From the NCBI RefSeq assembly GCF_050496545.1, contig NZ_JBNVZV010000021.1, positions 1-64,000 on the forward strand: a stretch of 64,000 nt of DNA, read 5' to 3'. Below are positions 9,066 through 17,367 of the stretch, one piece after another. The position numbers were made by a program, and so were the translations under genes. Under the pieces are notes generated by a model. It worked only from the letters and a program-made list of their open reading frames with translations. It was not told the origin of the DNA and ran no database searches. Position 1 is the stretch's first letter. Each line of letters starts with the position of its first letter. Source of the DNA: Phycicoccus avicenniae_A (GTDB lineage Bacteria; Actinomycetota; Actinomycetes; Actinomycetales; Dermatophilaceae).

Positions 9066-9102
9066 CCTGAGAAGAACCTGAGAAGAGCAAGGACTTGGTC
9101 AA
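9066..9102 (-). promoter_or_regulatory. Putative promoter of the M36 protease gene
   Basis: Read on the minus strand, TTGACC (9097-9102) is followed by two direct copies of CTTCTCAGG (9077-9085 and 9066-9074, 11 bp apart, one helical turn). The -10 would overlap the first repeat (CAGGTT) and is weak. The repeated 9-mer looks like a regulator site. This is a prediction from sequence only. Confidence 0.4.
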
Positions 9103-9146
9103 TTCTCGGCAAAGGCTCCTGACCTGCGGCGCAGCGTCCTCGCGGC

Positions 9147-9776
9147 TCAGGGTCGCGGACCGAGCGACCGGGCGATGCGCCGGGCGAGCGCCCGCGGGAA
9201 GCGGGCGGCGAGGGTGTCGACGACCCGCGGCAGCGGCTCGATCGAGCGCATCGTCGCGCCGAGCGGCGCCCCCGGGAGGGCGTCGACGGCGACCATCCCG
9301 ATGGTCGAGGCGGCCAGCGCCGCGGCGAGGGCGTCGGCATCGACGACGCCGTCGAGCCCGTGGTGGACCACCACCCGCCGGACCGCGTCGGTGACGACCT
9401 CGCGCCACGTGCCGAGGGAGGCCGCGAGGGCCGCGGCCATCTGCTCGTCGTGGTGGGCGGCGGCCATCACGTGGGTGAGCAGGGCCGCGCTGCCGTCCTC
9501 GCGCGAGCTCGCGCCGAGCCGCTCCCCGACGGCGTAGAGGTCCTCGAAGGTCCGGGCCGCGCCGAGCGCCGTCGCGTAGTCGCGCACCATGGCCGCGGTG
9601 GCCTCGGCGTAGGCGACGCGCAGGAGGTTCTCGACCGACTCGAAGTGGTAGAAGATCAGCGCCTGGTTGACGCCCGCCTCCGCCCCGATGGCCCGCGCCG
9701 TGAGCCCTCGCGCCCCGGCGGTGGCGGTGAGGCGGACCACGGCGTCGAGGAGGTCCTGCTTCGTCGTGCTGCTCAC
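9147..9776 (-). CDS. TetR-family repressor, autoregulatory candidate
   Basis: A 209-aa regulator starting at GTG 9776, which overlaps the stop of the upstream gene by 4 nt. The N-terminal helix-turn-helix is clear: LLDAVVRLTATAGARGLTARAIGAEAGVNQALIFYHF (residues about 9-46), ending in the TetR YHF signature. The C-terminal ligand domain is Ala-rich. It is the last gene of a three-gene operon that begins at 11944, where two TTGAGC-N4-GCTCAA dyads overlap the promoter. These are the natural candidates for its operator, giving negative feedback. The ligand is unknown. Confidence 0.88.
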   Translation of the reverse strand: MSSTTKQDLLDAVVRLTATAGARGLTARAIGAEAGVNQALIFYHFESVENLLRVAYAEATAAMVRDYATALGAARTFEDLYAVGERLGASSREDGSAALLTHVMAAAHHDEQMAAALAASLGTWREVVTDAVRRVVVHHGLDGVVDADALAAALAASTIGMVAVDALPGAPLGATMRSIEPLPRVVDTLAARFPRALARRIARSLGPRP

Positions 9777-11038
9777 GGGGCCACCGTACGCACCGGCGCC
9801 GGCAGGTCCCGCGGGCCGAGGCCGCAGGCGTCGGCGACCACCTGCACCGCCCGGTCGAGCATGGGCAGCCGGACGAGCCACCCGACCCACGCCCACGGCA
9901 ACGACACGCGCTCGAGCGCCCGGGCCAGTGCCGCGACACCGCGGTCCTCGAAACCCTCCTCGCTGAACCGCATCCGGGTGAGCCGGACCGGCGCCTCCTC
10001 GGCAGGCCCGAGGACGACCCCGCGCGGGCCGAGCCCCCGGACCGCGTCACCGGTGCTGCGGCACAGCCCGCACGAGCGGGACACCCAGAGCGTCGCCGGG
10101 GTCGTGACGACGGGCCGCCACCGCGGCAGCCATCCGCGGACCGAGGCCCGGTAGGCGGCGTGCCCCGGCCATCGGGCAGCGAGGCCCGACCGCTCGTGCG
10201 GCTCGGCGACCGCGACCGAGAACACCAGCGCGACGAGGACGCCGAGCGCGAGGGCCACCGATCCCGCGGCGGCCGCGAGCACCCCGAGGAGCGCCACGGT
10301 GCCGGCCTGCATCGGGTTGTGGAGGTACGCGTACGGCCCGGTGGTCACGAGCCGGGCCGGTGGGTCCCAGGGGAACGGTGTGCCGCGCCCGACCCGCCAC
10401 AGCTCGGCGACCGCGGCGAGGGTGGGCACGCCGAACGCCACGAGGGCCACGAGCAGCACGACCCGGACCGGCATCGGGTGGTCCAGGACGTCGCGCCACA
10501 CGAGGCCGTCCCGGGCGAGGGCGAGGGTGGGGGCGACCCAGCCGAAGAGACCCGTGAAGACCAGCCCCTGGAGCACGACCCGGGCACCGAGCCACCGCCG
10601 CTCGAACGTGGCCCACCCCAGCACGAGAGCCGGTGCGGCGACGGCGAGCAGGAGCACGGCCTCGCCGACGAGCCACCCGTCGCCCAGGGCCACGAGCGGG
10701 TCCAGCTGCGGGACGACGAGCACGTCGACCCACGCCAGCCCGAGCCACCAGAGCACCGGGCGGCCGCCCGCGAGCACCGGCAGCGCGCCCCAGACCAGGG
10801 CCCAGCCGAGGCTGGTCTCGACCGGCATCCCGAGCACCGTCGTCGGCGCCGGGGCGAAGATCCACCACGCACCGGCGGCCTCGACGGCGAGGACCCCCAC
10901 CCACGCCAGCAGGGTCGCGAGCACCGCCGCCGGCACGCGCGGGCGCAGGTCGCCGCGCCCGTGCCGGAGGACCGCGGCACCGACGACGGCGAGGACCGGG
11001 ACGAGCAGGGTGAGGTTGCGCAGGGCCGCGGCTCCCAC
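9773..11038 (-). CDS. Integral membrane isoprenylcysteine-type methyltransferase fused to a DCC domain
   Basis: A 421-aa membrane protein with about eight hydrophobic segments over residues 1-300. The motif TGPYAYLHNPMQAG (about 230-243) is the signature of the ICMT/PEMT methyltransferase family, which binds S-adenosylmethionine at the membrane. After residue about 310 comes a soluble domain with the SRSCGLCR (CxxC) motif, typical of DCC/DUF393 thiol-disulfide proteins. The fusion is unusual. It starts at GTG 11038, 3 nt after the upstream stop, and overlaps the TetR start downstream. Bacterial ICMT-like proteins have varied, mostly unproven substrates; the fusion suggests membrane thiol or lipid modification (inference). 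Confidence 0.75.
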   Translation of the reverse strand: MGAAALRNLTLLVPVLAVVGAAVLRHGRGDLRPRVPAAVLATLLAWVGVLAVEAAGAWWIFAPAPTTVLGMPVETSLGWALVWGALPVLAGGRPVLWWLGLAWVDVLVVPQLDPLVALGDGWLVGEAVLLLAVAAPALVLGWATFERRWLGARVVLQGLVFTGLFGWVAPTLALARDGLVWRDVLDHPMPVRVVLLVALVAFGVPTLAAVAELWRVGRGTPFPWDPPARLVTTGPYAYLHNPMQAGTVALLGVLAAAAGSVALALGVLVALVFSVAVAEPHERSGLAARWPGHAAYRASVRGWLPRWRPVVTTPATLWVSRSCGLCRSTGDAVRGLGPRGVVLGPAEEAPVRLTRMRFSEEGFEDRGVAALARALERVSLPWAWVGWLVRLPMLDRAVQVVADACGLGPRDLPAPVRTVAP

Positions 11039-11041
11039 GGG

Positions 11042-11944
11042 TCAGTCCAGCCCGGCGAGGAGCGTCGATGCCCCGGCGTCCATGAACGCGGCGGTGACCG
11101 GGCCGAACCAGAAGGCGGGGTCGAGACGGCGCTCGTAGTCGATGGTCAGCGTGGCTCGGCAGCCGTCGGGGCCCTCCCGCCACGCGAGCGCGCCTCCGCG
11201 CACGGCTGCCCAGCGCTTCAGCTTGGTGGTGTCCTCCTCCAGGGCGAAGTTCAGGCTCGAGGCATCCCGGGCCGTCACCCGCGTGCGCACCTCGCCGTCG
11301 GCGAGGGTGAAGGTCCAGCGGTCGCCCGGGGCCAGGCCCGCACCGTGCGCCGCGGTGGGCGTCGGGTAGCGCAGGACCCGCAGGAGGAGCGGGCGATCGG
11401 TGCCCGGGTCGATGCGCGGCCCGCGTGCCAGCGCCGCCTCGAAGTCGGTGCACCGGGCGGCCACGACCCGCTCGGCCCCGGCCTGCTGGTCGGGGTGGAT
11501 GCGGGTGCCGGGCAGGACTCCCTCGACGAGGACGAGGGCGACGACGGGGAGGAGGACGAGCGAACCGCTGCTCCGCCGCTCGTAGGCCACCCCCGCGTAG
11601 ACCAGCCCGGCGATGCCGTAGACGAGCGGGGCGGTGAGCAGCACGCAGATGGCGCCCTCCTGCAGCAGCGCGGCCGCCAAGAGGAGCACCACGGTGAGCA
11701 CCTGGAAGAGCTGGCCCCCTCCGCCCTTCCCGCGCACCGACCCGATCGCGAAGGCGAGCAGGCACGGCACCCCGACGAAGAGCACAGCGGTGTCGAGTCG
11801 GTCGGTCACCGCCGCGATGCCGACACCGGCGAGCCCCACCGCCACCACCACCGCCGACAGCGCCAGGGTGCGCCCGCGACCGGGCTGCGCCGGCACCGGC
11901 GGGTCGGGCTGCGGCGGGAGTGGAGACGGCCAGGCATCGTTCAT
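11042..11944 (-). CDS. Membrane protein with C-terminal lipid-binding-like domain (unknown)
   Basis: About 300 aa. A Pro-rich N-terminus is followed by four hydrophobic helices (residues about 25-140), then a soluble half (about 165-295) with an alternating strand pattern and a long final helix resembling SRPBCC/START-like folds; that resemblance is weak. The start is taken as ATG 11944, not ATG 11956, because a -10 box TATGCT (11952-11957, minus) sits 7 nt upstream, implying a leaderless transcript. It is the first gene of the operon with the ICMT/DCC fusion and TetR. Function unknown. Confidence 0.65.
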   Translation of the reverse strand: MNDAWPSPLPPQPDPPVPAQPGRGRTLALSAVVVAVGLAGVGIAAVTDRLDTAVLFVGVPCLLAFAIGSVRGKGGGGQLFQVLTVVLLLAAALLQEGAICVLLTAPLVYGIAGLVYAGVAYERRSSGSLVLLPVVALVLVEGVLPGTRIHPDQQAGAERVVAARCTDFEAALARGPRIDPGTDRPLLLRVLRYPTPTAAHGAGLAPGDRWTFTLADGEVRTRVTARDASSLNFALEEDTTKLKRWAAVRGGALAWREGPDGCRATLTIDYERRLDPAFWFGPVTAAFMDAGASTLLAGLD

Positions 11945-11948
11945 GGAT

Positions 11949-11981
11949 TTGAGCATACGCTCAACTTGAGCAGATGCTCAA
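11949..11981. promoter_or_regulatory. Two tandem TetR operators overlapping a promoter
   Basis: TTGAGCATACGCTCAA (11949-11964) and TTGAGCAGATGCTCAA (11966-11981) are both perfect TTGAGC-N4-GCTCAA dyads, 17 bp apart. On the minus strand the second supplies a -35-like TTGAGC (11976-11981) and the first contains the -10 TATGCT (11952-11957), with an 18-bp spacer. Binding would block RNA polymerase. The sites also abut the likely -35 region of the divergent CoA-transferase gene (-10 TAGGGT at 12004-12009). Confidence 0.88.
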
Positions 11982-12041
11982 CCCGACGCCGCGACCCGGT
12001 GGCTAGGGTGGCGCCAGCCCGCCCCCGAGGAAGGACCGCCC

Positions 12042-13223
12042 GTGACCGGACCGCTCGACGGCATCACCGTCGTCGACCTCTCCCGCGCCCTCGCCGGCCC
12101 GCACGCGACGATGGTCCTCGGCGACCTCGGCGCCCGCGTGGTCAAGGTCGAGTCGGCCGGGGGTGACGACACCCGGGGATGGGGGCCGCCCTTCGTCGGC
12201 CCCGAGGACGACCCGGTCTCGACGTACTTCCTGGCGGCGAACCGGAACAAGGAGTCGGTCGTCCTGGACCTGAAGTCCGACGACGGCCGCGAGACCCTCA
12301 CCCGGCTCGTCCGGCACGCCGACGTGCTCGTCGAGAACTTCCGGCCCGGGGTCATGGACCGGCTCGGCTTCGGCATCGAGCACCTGCACGCGCTCAACCC
12401 CGGCCTCGTCGTCCTCGCCATCAGCGGGTTCGGCCACGACGGTCCCGAGGGCGGGCGCCCCGGCTACGACCAGATCGCCCAGGGCGAGGCCGGGCTGATG
12501 TCGGTCACCGGCCCGACGGCGGACGAGCCGCAGCGCGTCGGCGTCCCGGTCGCCGACCTCCTCGCCGGTCTCCACGGGGCGCTCGGCGTCACGGCGGCCC
12601 TGCGCGAGCGCGAGGTCACTGGCCGCGGCCGGGTCGTGCGCACCTCGCTGCTGGCCTCGGTCGTCGGGGTCCACGCCTTCCAGGGCAGCGCGTACACCGT
12701 GGCCGGGCAGGTCGGCCGGGCGCAGGGGAACCACCACCCGGCGCTCGCGCCGTACGGCCTGTTCCACGCCGCCGACGGGCCGGTGCAGGTGGCCGTCGGC
12801 TCACAGGGCCTCTGGGTGCGCTTCGCCGAGGCGTTCGGCATCGACCCCGCCGACCCGCTGCTCGCCACGAACGGCGCCCGGGTCACCCACCGGGACCACC
12901 TCGTCGAGGTCATCGACGGCGCCTTCGCGGCGTGGGCCGCCGAGGACCTGCTCGCCCGCCTGGCCGAGCTCGGCATCCCGGCCGGCAAGGTGCGCACCAT
13001 CGACGAGGTCTACGACTGGGACCAGACCCGCTCGCAGGGGCTCGTCATCGAGGTCGAGCATCCCGTGCTGGGCACCATCGAGCTGCCCGGGCCGCCGATC
13101 CGGTTCGACGACAACGCCTTCGCCGGCGGCCGCGAGACACATTCGCCTCCCCCGGCCCTCGACGAGCACGGCGCCGCCGTGCGCGCCTGGCTCGACGAGC
13201 AGGACGCCGCCGGGCCGGCCTGA
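12042..13223 (+). CDS. Class III CoA-transferase (CaiB/BaiF family)
   Basis: A 393-aa family III CoA-transferase, which moves CoA between acyl-CoA thioesters and free carboxylic acids in the cytoplasm. Typical blocks are LDGITVVDLSRALAGPHATMVLGDLGARVVKVE at the N-terminus, NKESVVLDLKS, and VENFRPGVMDRLG. The catalytic aspartate is expected in VPVADLLAG (about residue 170). GTG 12042 follows a GAGGAAGGA ribosome site. The -10 TAGGGT (12004-12009) places its -35 next to the TetR operators, so it may share their control. The substrate is not predictable. Confidence 0.9.
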   Translation: MTGPLDGITVVDLSRALAGPHATMVLGDLGARVVKVESAGGDDTRGWGPPFVGPEDDPVSTYFLAANRNKESVVLDLKSDDGRETLTRLVRHADVLVENFRPGVMDRLGFGIEHLHALNPGLVVLAISGFGHDGPEGGRPGYDQIAQGEAGLMSVTGPTADEPQRVGVPVADLLAGLHGALGVTAALREREVTGRGRVVRTSLLASVVGVHAFQGSAYTVAGQVGRAQGNHHPALAPYGLFHAADGPVQVAVGSQGLWVRFAEAFGIDPADPLLATNGARVTHRDHLVEVIDGAFAAWAAEDLLARLAELGIPAGKVRTIDEVYDWDQTRSQGLVIEVEHPVLGTIELPGPPIRFDDNAFAGGRETHSPPPALDEHGAAVRAWLDEQDAAGPA

Positions 13224-13233
13224 CGCGGACCGG

Positions 13234-14178
13234 CTACCGGGCCACGGCCTCCTCGGCCCGCACCGGCGCGACGACGGCGGGGCGCCGGCCACGCTGCTCG
13301 TGCAGCGCCAGCCCGACGACCGCGACGAGCACCACCGCGAAGCCGACCCACTGCGTCGCGCTCGGCCGCGCCCCGAGGGCGGTGACGCCGACGACGGCCG
13401 CCGACAGCGGGAAGGCGAGCTCGGCGAGCGTGGCCCGCGACGCCGGCGTGCGCCCGAGCGCCCGGTAGTAGAGGACGAGGGCCAGCAGACCCGGCACGAG
13501 GGCGAGGAGCAGGATGTTCCCGATCGCGTCGGTACCCAGCGCGAGCGGCGTCGAGGTGACGGCAGCGATGACCGCCAGCGTCACCAGCCCCACCCCGAAG
13601 CGGAGCGCGGTGAGGTCGGAGAAGCGCAGCTCGGCCGAGGCCGCCCGGCCGAGGACGGTGCCGGCGGCCCAGAGCGCGGCGGCCCCGATGGCCAGCAGCG
13701 CGGCGGTGGCGCTGGAGAGGGTGACGCCCAGCGGGTCGGGGAAGGCGAGCAGCCACGCACCGACCAGCGCCGGCACCGCGAACCAGAGGAAGCTGCGGCG
13801 CAGCCGTTCGCCGAGGACGACGGCCGCGAGCGCGATGGCGATGACCGGCTGCAGCTTCTGGAGCACCTGGGGAGTGATGGGGTCGCCGGTGCGGAAGGCC
13901 GCGGTGAACAGCGTGGTCGCGAGCGCGGAGGAGCCGGCGCCGATGACGAGGACGCTCACCTTGGTCCGGGTGCTGGTGGCCATCACCCGGCGCGCGGCGG
14001 GTACGAGCCACGGGAGGGTCAGCACGACGAGGACGAGGTGCTCCCAGAAGACGACGGCCAGCGCCGGGTACTCCTGGGAGAGCGGGCCGCGCCAGAGGGA
14101 GGAGAGCCCCCACAGCGAGGCGGCGAGGGCGACGAGCCAGGTGCGGTCAGATCCGGTCCGGGGCATGGGGCACAGCAT
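13234..14178 (-). CDS. EamA/DMT-family transporter
   Basis: About 315 aa with ten predicted hydrophobic helices and two EamA repeats (residues about 10-140 and 155-290). The first repeat has the FWEHLVLVVLTLPWLVP region; the second has ALGRTPASRATLAELAFPLSAAVVG, typical of drug/metabolite exporters. It is the only transporter beside the nitrogen-compound genes but is convergent with the CoA-transferase gene. The start may be ATG 14178 or ATG 14166. The substrate is unknown. Confidence 0.85.
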   Translation of the reverse strand: MLCPMPRTGSDRTWLVALAASLWGLSSLWRGPLSQEYPALAVVFWEHLVLVVLTLPWLVPAARRVMATSTRTKVSVLVIGAGSSALATTLFTAAFRTGDPITPQVLQKLQPVIAIALAAVVLGERLRRSFLWFAVPALVGAWLLAFPDPLGVTLSSATAALLAIGAAALWAAGTVLGRAASAELRFSDLTALRFGVGLVTLAVIAAVTSTPLALGTDAIGNILLLALVPGLLALVLYYRALGRTPASRATLAELAFPLSAAVVGVTALGARPSATQWVGFAVVLVAVVGLALHEQRGRRPAVVAPVRAEEAVAR

Positions 14179-14229
14179 CCCCCACGGATGCCGTTCCCCG
14201 ACACCCCCTCCCCGCACGTCGGACCGGTG

Positions 14230-14294
14230 CCAACGCAGGGGCGCGGGTTGGGCAGAACCTGACAACGCGGGCGCCGCGCCCGCGTCCCTAGGGT
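14230..14294 (+). promoter_or_regulatory. Promoter region of the carbamate kinase operon with large dyad
   Basis: ACGCGGGCG (14265-14273) and CGCCCGCGT (14277-14285) form a perfect 9-3-9 palindrome just before a TAGGGT -10 box (14289-14294), covering the -35 position. Upstream, CCAAC (14230-14234) and GTTGG (14247-14251) form another pair. The palindrome includes the CAACGCGGGCG motif also found before hyuA. It is probably a regulator site; the regulator is not identified. Confidence 0.5.
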
Positions 14295-14339
14295 CGAGTC
14301 CCGGGCACGGCGCCCGGGCGACGGCGGAGGCGAGGTGGC

Positions 14340-15284
14340 ATGCGGGTCCTGCTGGCCCTGGGGGGCAACGCGATGACCGGCCCCGACGGCAGCGCCACCC
14401 CCGGCGCGCAGATCGCCGCCGTCACCGGCGCGATGGCGGCCGCGGCGCGGCTCGTCGCCGCCGGCCACGAGCTCGTCGTCACCCACGGCAACGGCCCGCA
14501 GGTCGGCAACCTCCTCGTGAAGAACGAGCTCGCCGCGCACGTCGTCCCGCCCGTGCCGCTGGACTGGTGCGGCGCCCAGACGCAGGGAACCCTCGGGTTC
14601 ACGATCCTCGACGCGCTCGACGGCGCCCTCGCTGCCGTCGGGGCGCCCCGGCCGGTCGCGGCCCTCGTCACCCGCACCCTCGTCGACCGCGACGACCCCG
14701 GGTTCACCCACCCGAGCAAGCCGGTCGGCCGCTACCTGCCCGAGGACCAGGCCCGCCGGATGGTCGAGCACGGCCAGGTGTGGGAGGACCGCGGCGCCAA
14801 GGGCTGGCGCCGGGTCGTGGCCAGCCCCGAGCCGCTCGAGGTGCTCGACGTCGGCCCGGCCCGCACGCTGCTTGACGCCGGCCACGTCGTCGTCACGGCC
14901 GGTGGCGGGGGCATCCCGGTCGTCCGTGACGCCGACGGCACGCTGCGTGGCGTCGAGGCGGTCATCGACAAGGACCTGACCGCCGCGCTGCTGGCCCGGG
15001 CGCTGCACGCCGACGTCCTCGTCATCGCCACCGACGTCGACCACGCCGCCGTCGGGTTCGGCACTCCTGCGCAGCGCGACCTCGGACGGGTCGGCCTCGC
15101 CGAGCTGCACGCGCTCGCCGACGCCGGTGAGTTCGCCTCCGGCTCGATGGGCCCCAAGGTCGAGGCCGTCCGCCGCTTCGTCGCCGCCGGGGGTCCGCGC
15201 GGCGTCATCACCTCGCTCACCCACATCACCGACGCCGTCGACGGTGCGTTCGGCACCGTCGTCGAGCCCGACCGAGAGGAATGA
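14340..15284 (+). CDS. arcC: Carbamate kinase
   Basis: A 314-aa amino-acid-kinase-fold enzyme. Diagnostic motifs are LLALGGNAM at the N-terminus, THGNGPQVGNLL (about 49-60), TAGGGGIPVV (about 185-194) and IDKDLTAALLA (about 210-220). It interconverts carbamoyl phosphate plus ADP with carbamate (ammonia plus CO2) plus ATP, normally giving ATP in the last step of arginine, agmatine, allantoin or citrulline breakdown. No arginine deiminase or ornithine transcarbamylase gene is present. It overlaps the ring-opening amidohydrolase gene (ATGA), so carbamoyl units from a cyclic amide are a plausible source (inference). Confidence 0.93.
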   Translation: MRVLLALGGNAMTGPDGSATPGAQIAAVTGAMAAAARLVAAGHELVVTHGNGPQVGNLLVKNELAAHVVPPVPLDWCGAQTQGTLGFTILDALDGALAAVGAPRPVAALVTRTLVDRDDPGFTHPSKPVGRYLPEDQARRMVEHGQVWEDRGAKGWRRVVASPEPLEVLDVGPARTLLDAGHVVVTAGGGGIPVVRDADGTLRGVEAVIDKDLTAALLARALHADVLVIATDVDHAAVGFGTPAQRDLGRVGLAELHALADAGEFASGSMGPKVEAVRRFVAAGGPRGVITSLTHITDAVDGAFGTVVEPDREE

Positions 15285-16414
15285 CCGTGCCCGACGCCAT
15301 CGAGGTCCGCAAGGTCCCGCTGCACTCCGTCTCCGATGCCTCCGAGCTCGGCGCCCTCATCGACGCCGGTGTGCTGGAGGCCGATCGGGTCATCGCCGTC
15401 ATCGGCAAGACCGAGGGCAACGGCGGGGTCAACGACTACACCCGCATCATCGCCGACCGCGCCTTCCGCGAGCTGCTCGTCAGCAAGGGCGCCGACCCCG
15501 AGCGGGTCAAGGACGTGCCGATCGTCTGGTCCGGTGGCACCGACGGCGTCATCAGCCCGCACGCCACGATCTTCGCGACCGTGCCCGCCGACCGGGCCGA
15601 GCAGACCGACGAGCCCCGGCTGACCGTCGGCTTCGCGATGAGCGAGCAGCTGCTGCCCGAGGACATCGGCCGCACCGCGATGGTCTCGAAGGTGGCCGAC
15701 GCCGTGAAGGTCGCGATGGAGCGGGCCGGCATCACCGACGCCGCCGACGTGCACTACGTGCAGACCAAGACGCCGCTGCTCACCATCGACACCATCCGCG
15801 ACGCCAAGGAGCGCGGCCACGACGTCTTCACGGAGGACACGCTGACCTCGATGGACGTCTCCAACGGCGGCACCGCGCTCGGGATCGCCGTCGCGCTCGG
15901 CGAGATCGAGATGCCGCGCGACGAGGACGTGCTGCGCGACCGGTCGCTGTACTCGTCGGTGGCGTCGTGCTCGTCGGGCGTCGAGCTGGACCGCGCGCAG
16001 GTCGTCGTCGTGGGCAACGCGCGCGGGGTCGGGGGGCGGTACCGCATCGGGCACTCGGTGATGACCGACGCGCTCGACCAGGACGGGCTGTGGGCGGCCA
16101 TCCGCGACGCCGGGCTCGACCTGCCGGAGCGCCCGCACCACTCGGACCTCGACGGCCGGCTGGTCAACCTCTTCCTCAAGTGCGAGGCCAGCCAGGACGG
16201 GCGGGTCCGCGGGCGGCGCAACGCGATGCTCGACGACTCCGACGTGCACTGGCACCGGCAGATCAAGGCCGCGGTCGGTGGCGTCACGGCCGCGGTGACC
16301 GGTGACCCGGCGGTGTTCGTCTCGGTGTCGGCGGCCCACCAAGGCCCCGACGGCGGTGGGCCGGTGGCGGCCATCGTCGACCTCGGCGAGGACCCCACCG
16401 GCTACCGCCCCTGA
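15281..16414 (+). CDS. Ring-opening amidohydrolase (cyanuric acid hydrolase/barbiturase family)
   Basis: A 377-aa member of the small cyanuric acid amidohydrolase/barbiturase family, which opens cyclic ureides with three Ser-Lys pairs in a threefold-symmetric barrel. Seen here: IGKTEGNGGVNDYTR (about 46-60), the first serine loop VWSGGTDGVISPHATIF (about 82-98), KTPLLT (about 165-170) and the second serine loop SSVASCSSGVELDRAQVVVVGNA. Length fits the family. Cyanurate and barbiturate hydrolases cannot be separated by eye. Neither biuret/allophanate hydrolase nor ureidomalonase is adjacent; carbamate kinase overlaps the start. Confidence 0.9.
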   Translation: MTVPDAIEVRKVPLHSVSDASELGALIDAGVLEADRVIAVIGKTEGNGGVNDYTRIIADRAFRELLVSKGADPERVKDVPIVWSGGTDGVISPHATIFATVPADRAEQTDEPRLTVGFAMSEQLLPEDIGRTAMVSKVADAVKVAMERAGITDAADVHYVQTKTPLLTIDTIRDAKERGHDVFTEDTLTSMDVSNGGTALGIAVALGEIEMPRDEDVLRDRSLYSSVASCSSGVELDRAQVVVVGNARGVGGRYRIGHSVMTDALDQDGLWAAIRDAGLDLPERPHHSDLDGRLVNLFLKCEASQDGRVRGRRNAMLDDSDVHWHRQIKAAVGGVTAAVTGDPAVFVSVSAAHQGPDGGGPVAAIVDLGEDPTGYRP

Positions 16415-16440
16415 CCGCCGGCGCGCGGCACCCTCCCTCT

Positions 16441-16508
16441 CCAGGAAGCCTTCCTGGTGGCCTGCTGGGGGCGATCACCCCACCTCGGCTGCCAGGAGGC
16501 CTGCCTGG
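16441..16508. repeat. Pair of short CCAGG palindromes
   Basis: CCAGGAAGCCTTCCTGG (16441-16457) is a perfect 8-1-8 dyad. A near copy, CCAGGAGGCCTGCCTGG (16492-16508), lies 51 bp downstream, and both are followed by TGGC. They sit between the amidohydrolase stop and the YqcI/YcgG gene, so may be terminators or protein-binding sites. TACCC/GGGTA (16575-16586) is a further small dyad just before that gene. Confidence 0.7.
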
Positions 16509-16596
16509 TGGCGAGGCGGGGGCCTGACCGCCCGTCGCGGTCCTGACCTGCGGCGACGCCCGCATGAGCGGCGATACCCGTGGGTAGGACGTTGGG

Positions 16597-17367
16597 GTGC
16601 CAGCCCTCCCCGACGCCGTCCCCCTCCCCGCCCCGCCCCCCGTTCCGCTCGAGCAGGTGCTCGCCGACCGTCGCCTCGAGCACCTCGAGGAGGCGCCCGC
16701 CGACGGCGTCGTCTCGTCCCTCGCGGCCATGGTCGCCCACCCCGAGTACCCCTGCCTCGGCGCGCGGTCGGTCTTCCGCCGATCCGCGGTGACCTCCGTC
16801 GTCCTCGACGACCTCACGGACACCACCCCCGGCGGCTCGCTCGACGTCCTCGGCGACCGGCTCCGGGCCTTCGCAGCGTCCGCCGACCCCACCGGCGACC
16901 TCGTCTCGTTCGTCGCCTGCTTCCGGGGTCCGGCGCCGGCCGGAGAGCGCGCCTTCGAGACCCACCTCTGGGCGGCCCTGCGCCACCTCCACGAGCACGA
17001 CGACTCCCCGTGGCCGGGCTCCGTCGCCGACGACCCCGTCGACCCGCACTTCGCGTTCAGCGTCGGCGGCACCCCGTTCTTCGTCGTCGGCCTGCACCCG
17101 GACGCCTCCCGCATCGCCCGGCGCGCGCCGGTCCCGACCCTCGTCTTCAACCTCCACGAGCAGTTCGAGCGGATGCGCGCCGACGGCCGCTACGCCCGGA
17201 TGCGCGACACCATCCGCCGGCGGGACACCGACCTCCAGGGCAGCATCAACCCGATGGTCGCCGACCACGGCCTGTCGTCCGAGGCGCTCCAGTACTCCGG
17301 CCGCCAGGTCCCGGCCGGCTGGACGCCGCCGTTCCACCCCCGCACCCTCGACGAGGAGCCCGCATGA
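16597..17367 (+). CDS. YqcI/YcgG family protein (GntA-like haem-dependent N-hydroxylase family)
   Basis: A 256-aa YqcI/YcgG-family protein starting at GTG 16597. The family C-terminal signature is clear: NPMVADHGLSSEALQYSGR (about residues 226-244), preceded by the FNLHEQFERMR helix. The best-studied relative, GntA of guanitoxin synthesis, is a haem-dependent N-hydroxylase of a cyclic arginine derivative; this family knowledge suggests an N-oxidising role on a guanidino or amino substrate. It is translationally coupled (ATGA) to a DUF1989 gene, which in other bacteria handles guanidine or urea-like compounds. The exact reaction is unknown. Confidence 0.8.
   Translation: MPALPDAVPLPAPPPVPLEQVLADRRLEHLEEAPADGVVSSLAAMVAHPEYPCLGARSVFRRSAVTSVVLDDLTDTTPGGSLDVLGDRLRAFAASADPTGDLVSFVACFRGPAPAGERAFETHLWAALRHLHEHDDSPWPGSVADDPVDPHFAFSVGGTPFFVVGLHPDASRIARRAPVPTLVFNLHEQFERMRADGRYARMRDTIRRRDTDLQGSINPMVADHGLSSEALQYSGRQVPAGWTPPFHPRTLDEEPA

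Noticed and set aside
13133..13150. Second copy of the hyuA palindrome in the CoA-transferase gene
   Set aside because: It shares only GACACATTCG and has no inverted partner, so it is probably chance.
16415..16596. Guanidine (ykkC) riboswitch upstream of the YqcI/YcgG-DUF1989 pair
   Set aside because: The conserved ykkC blocks were not found; only CCAGG dyads and a TACCC/GGGTA dyad are present.
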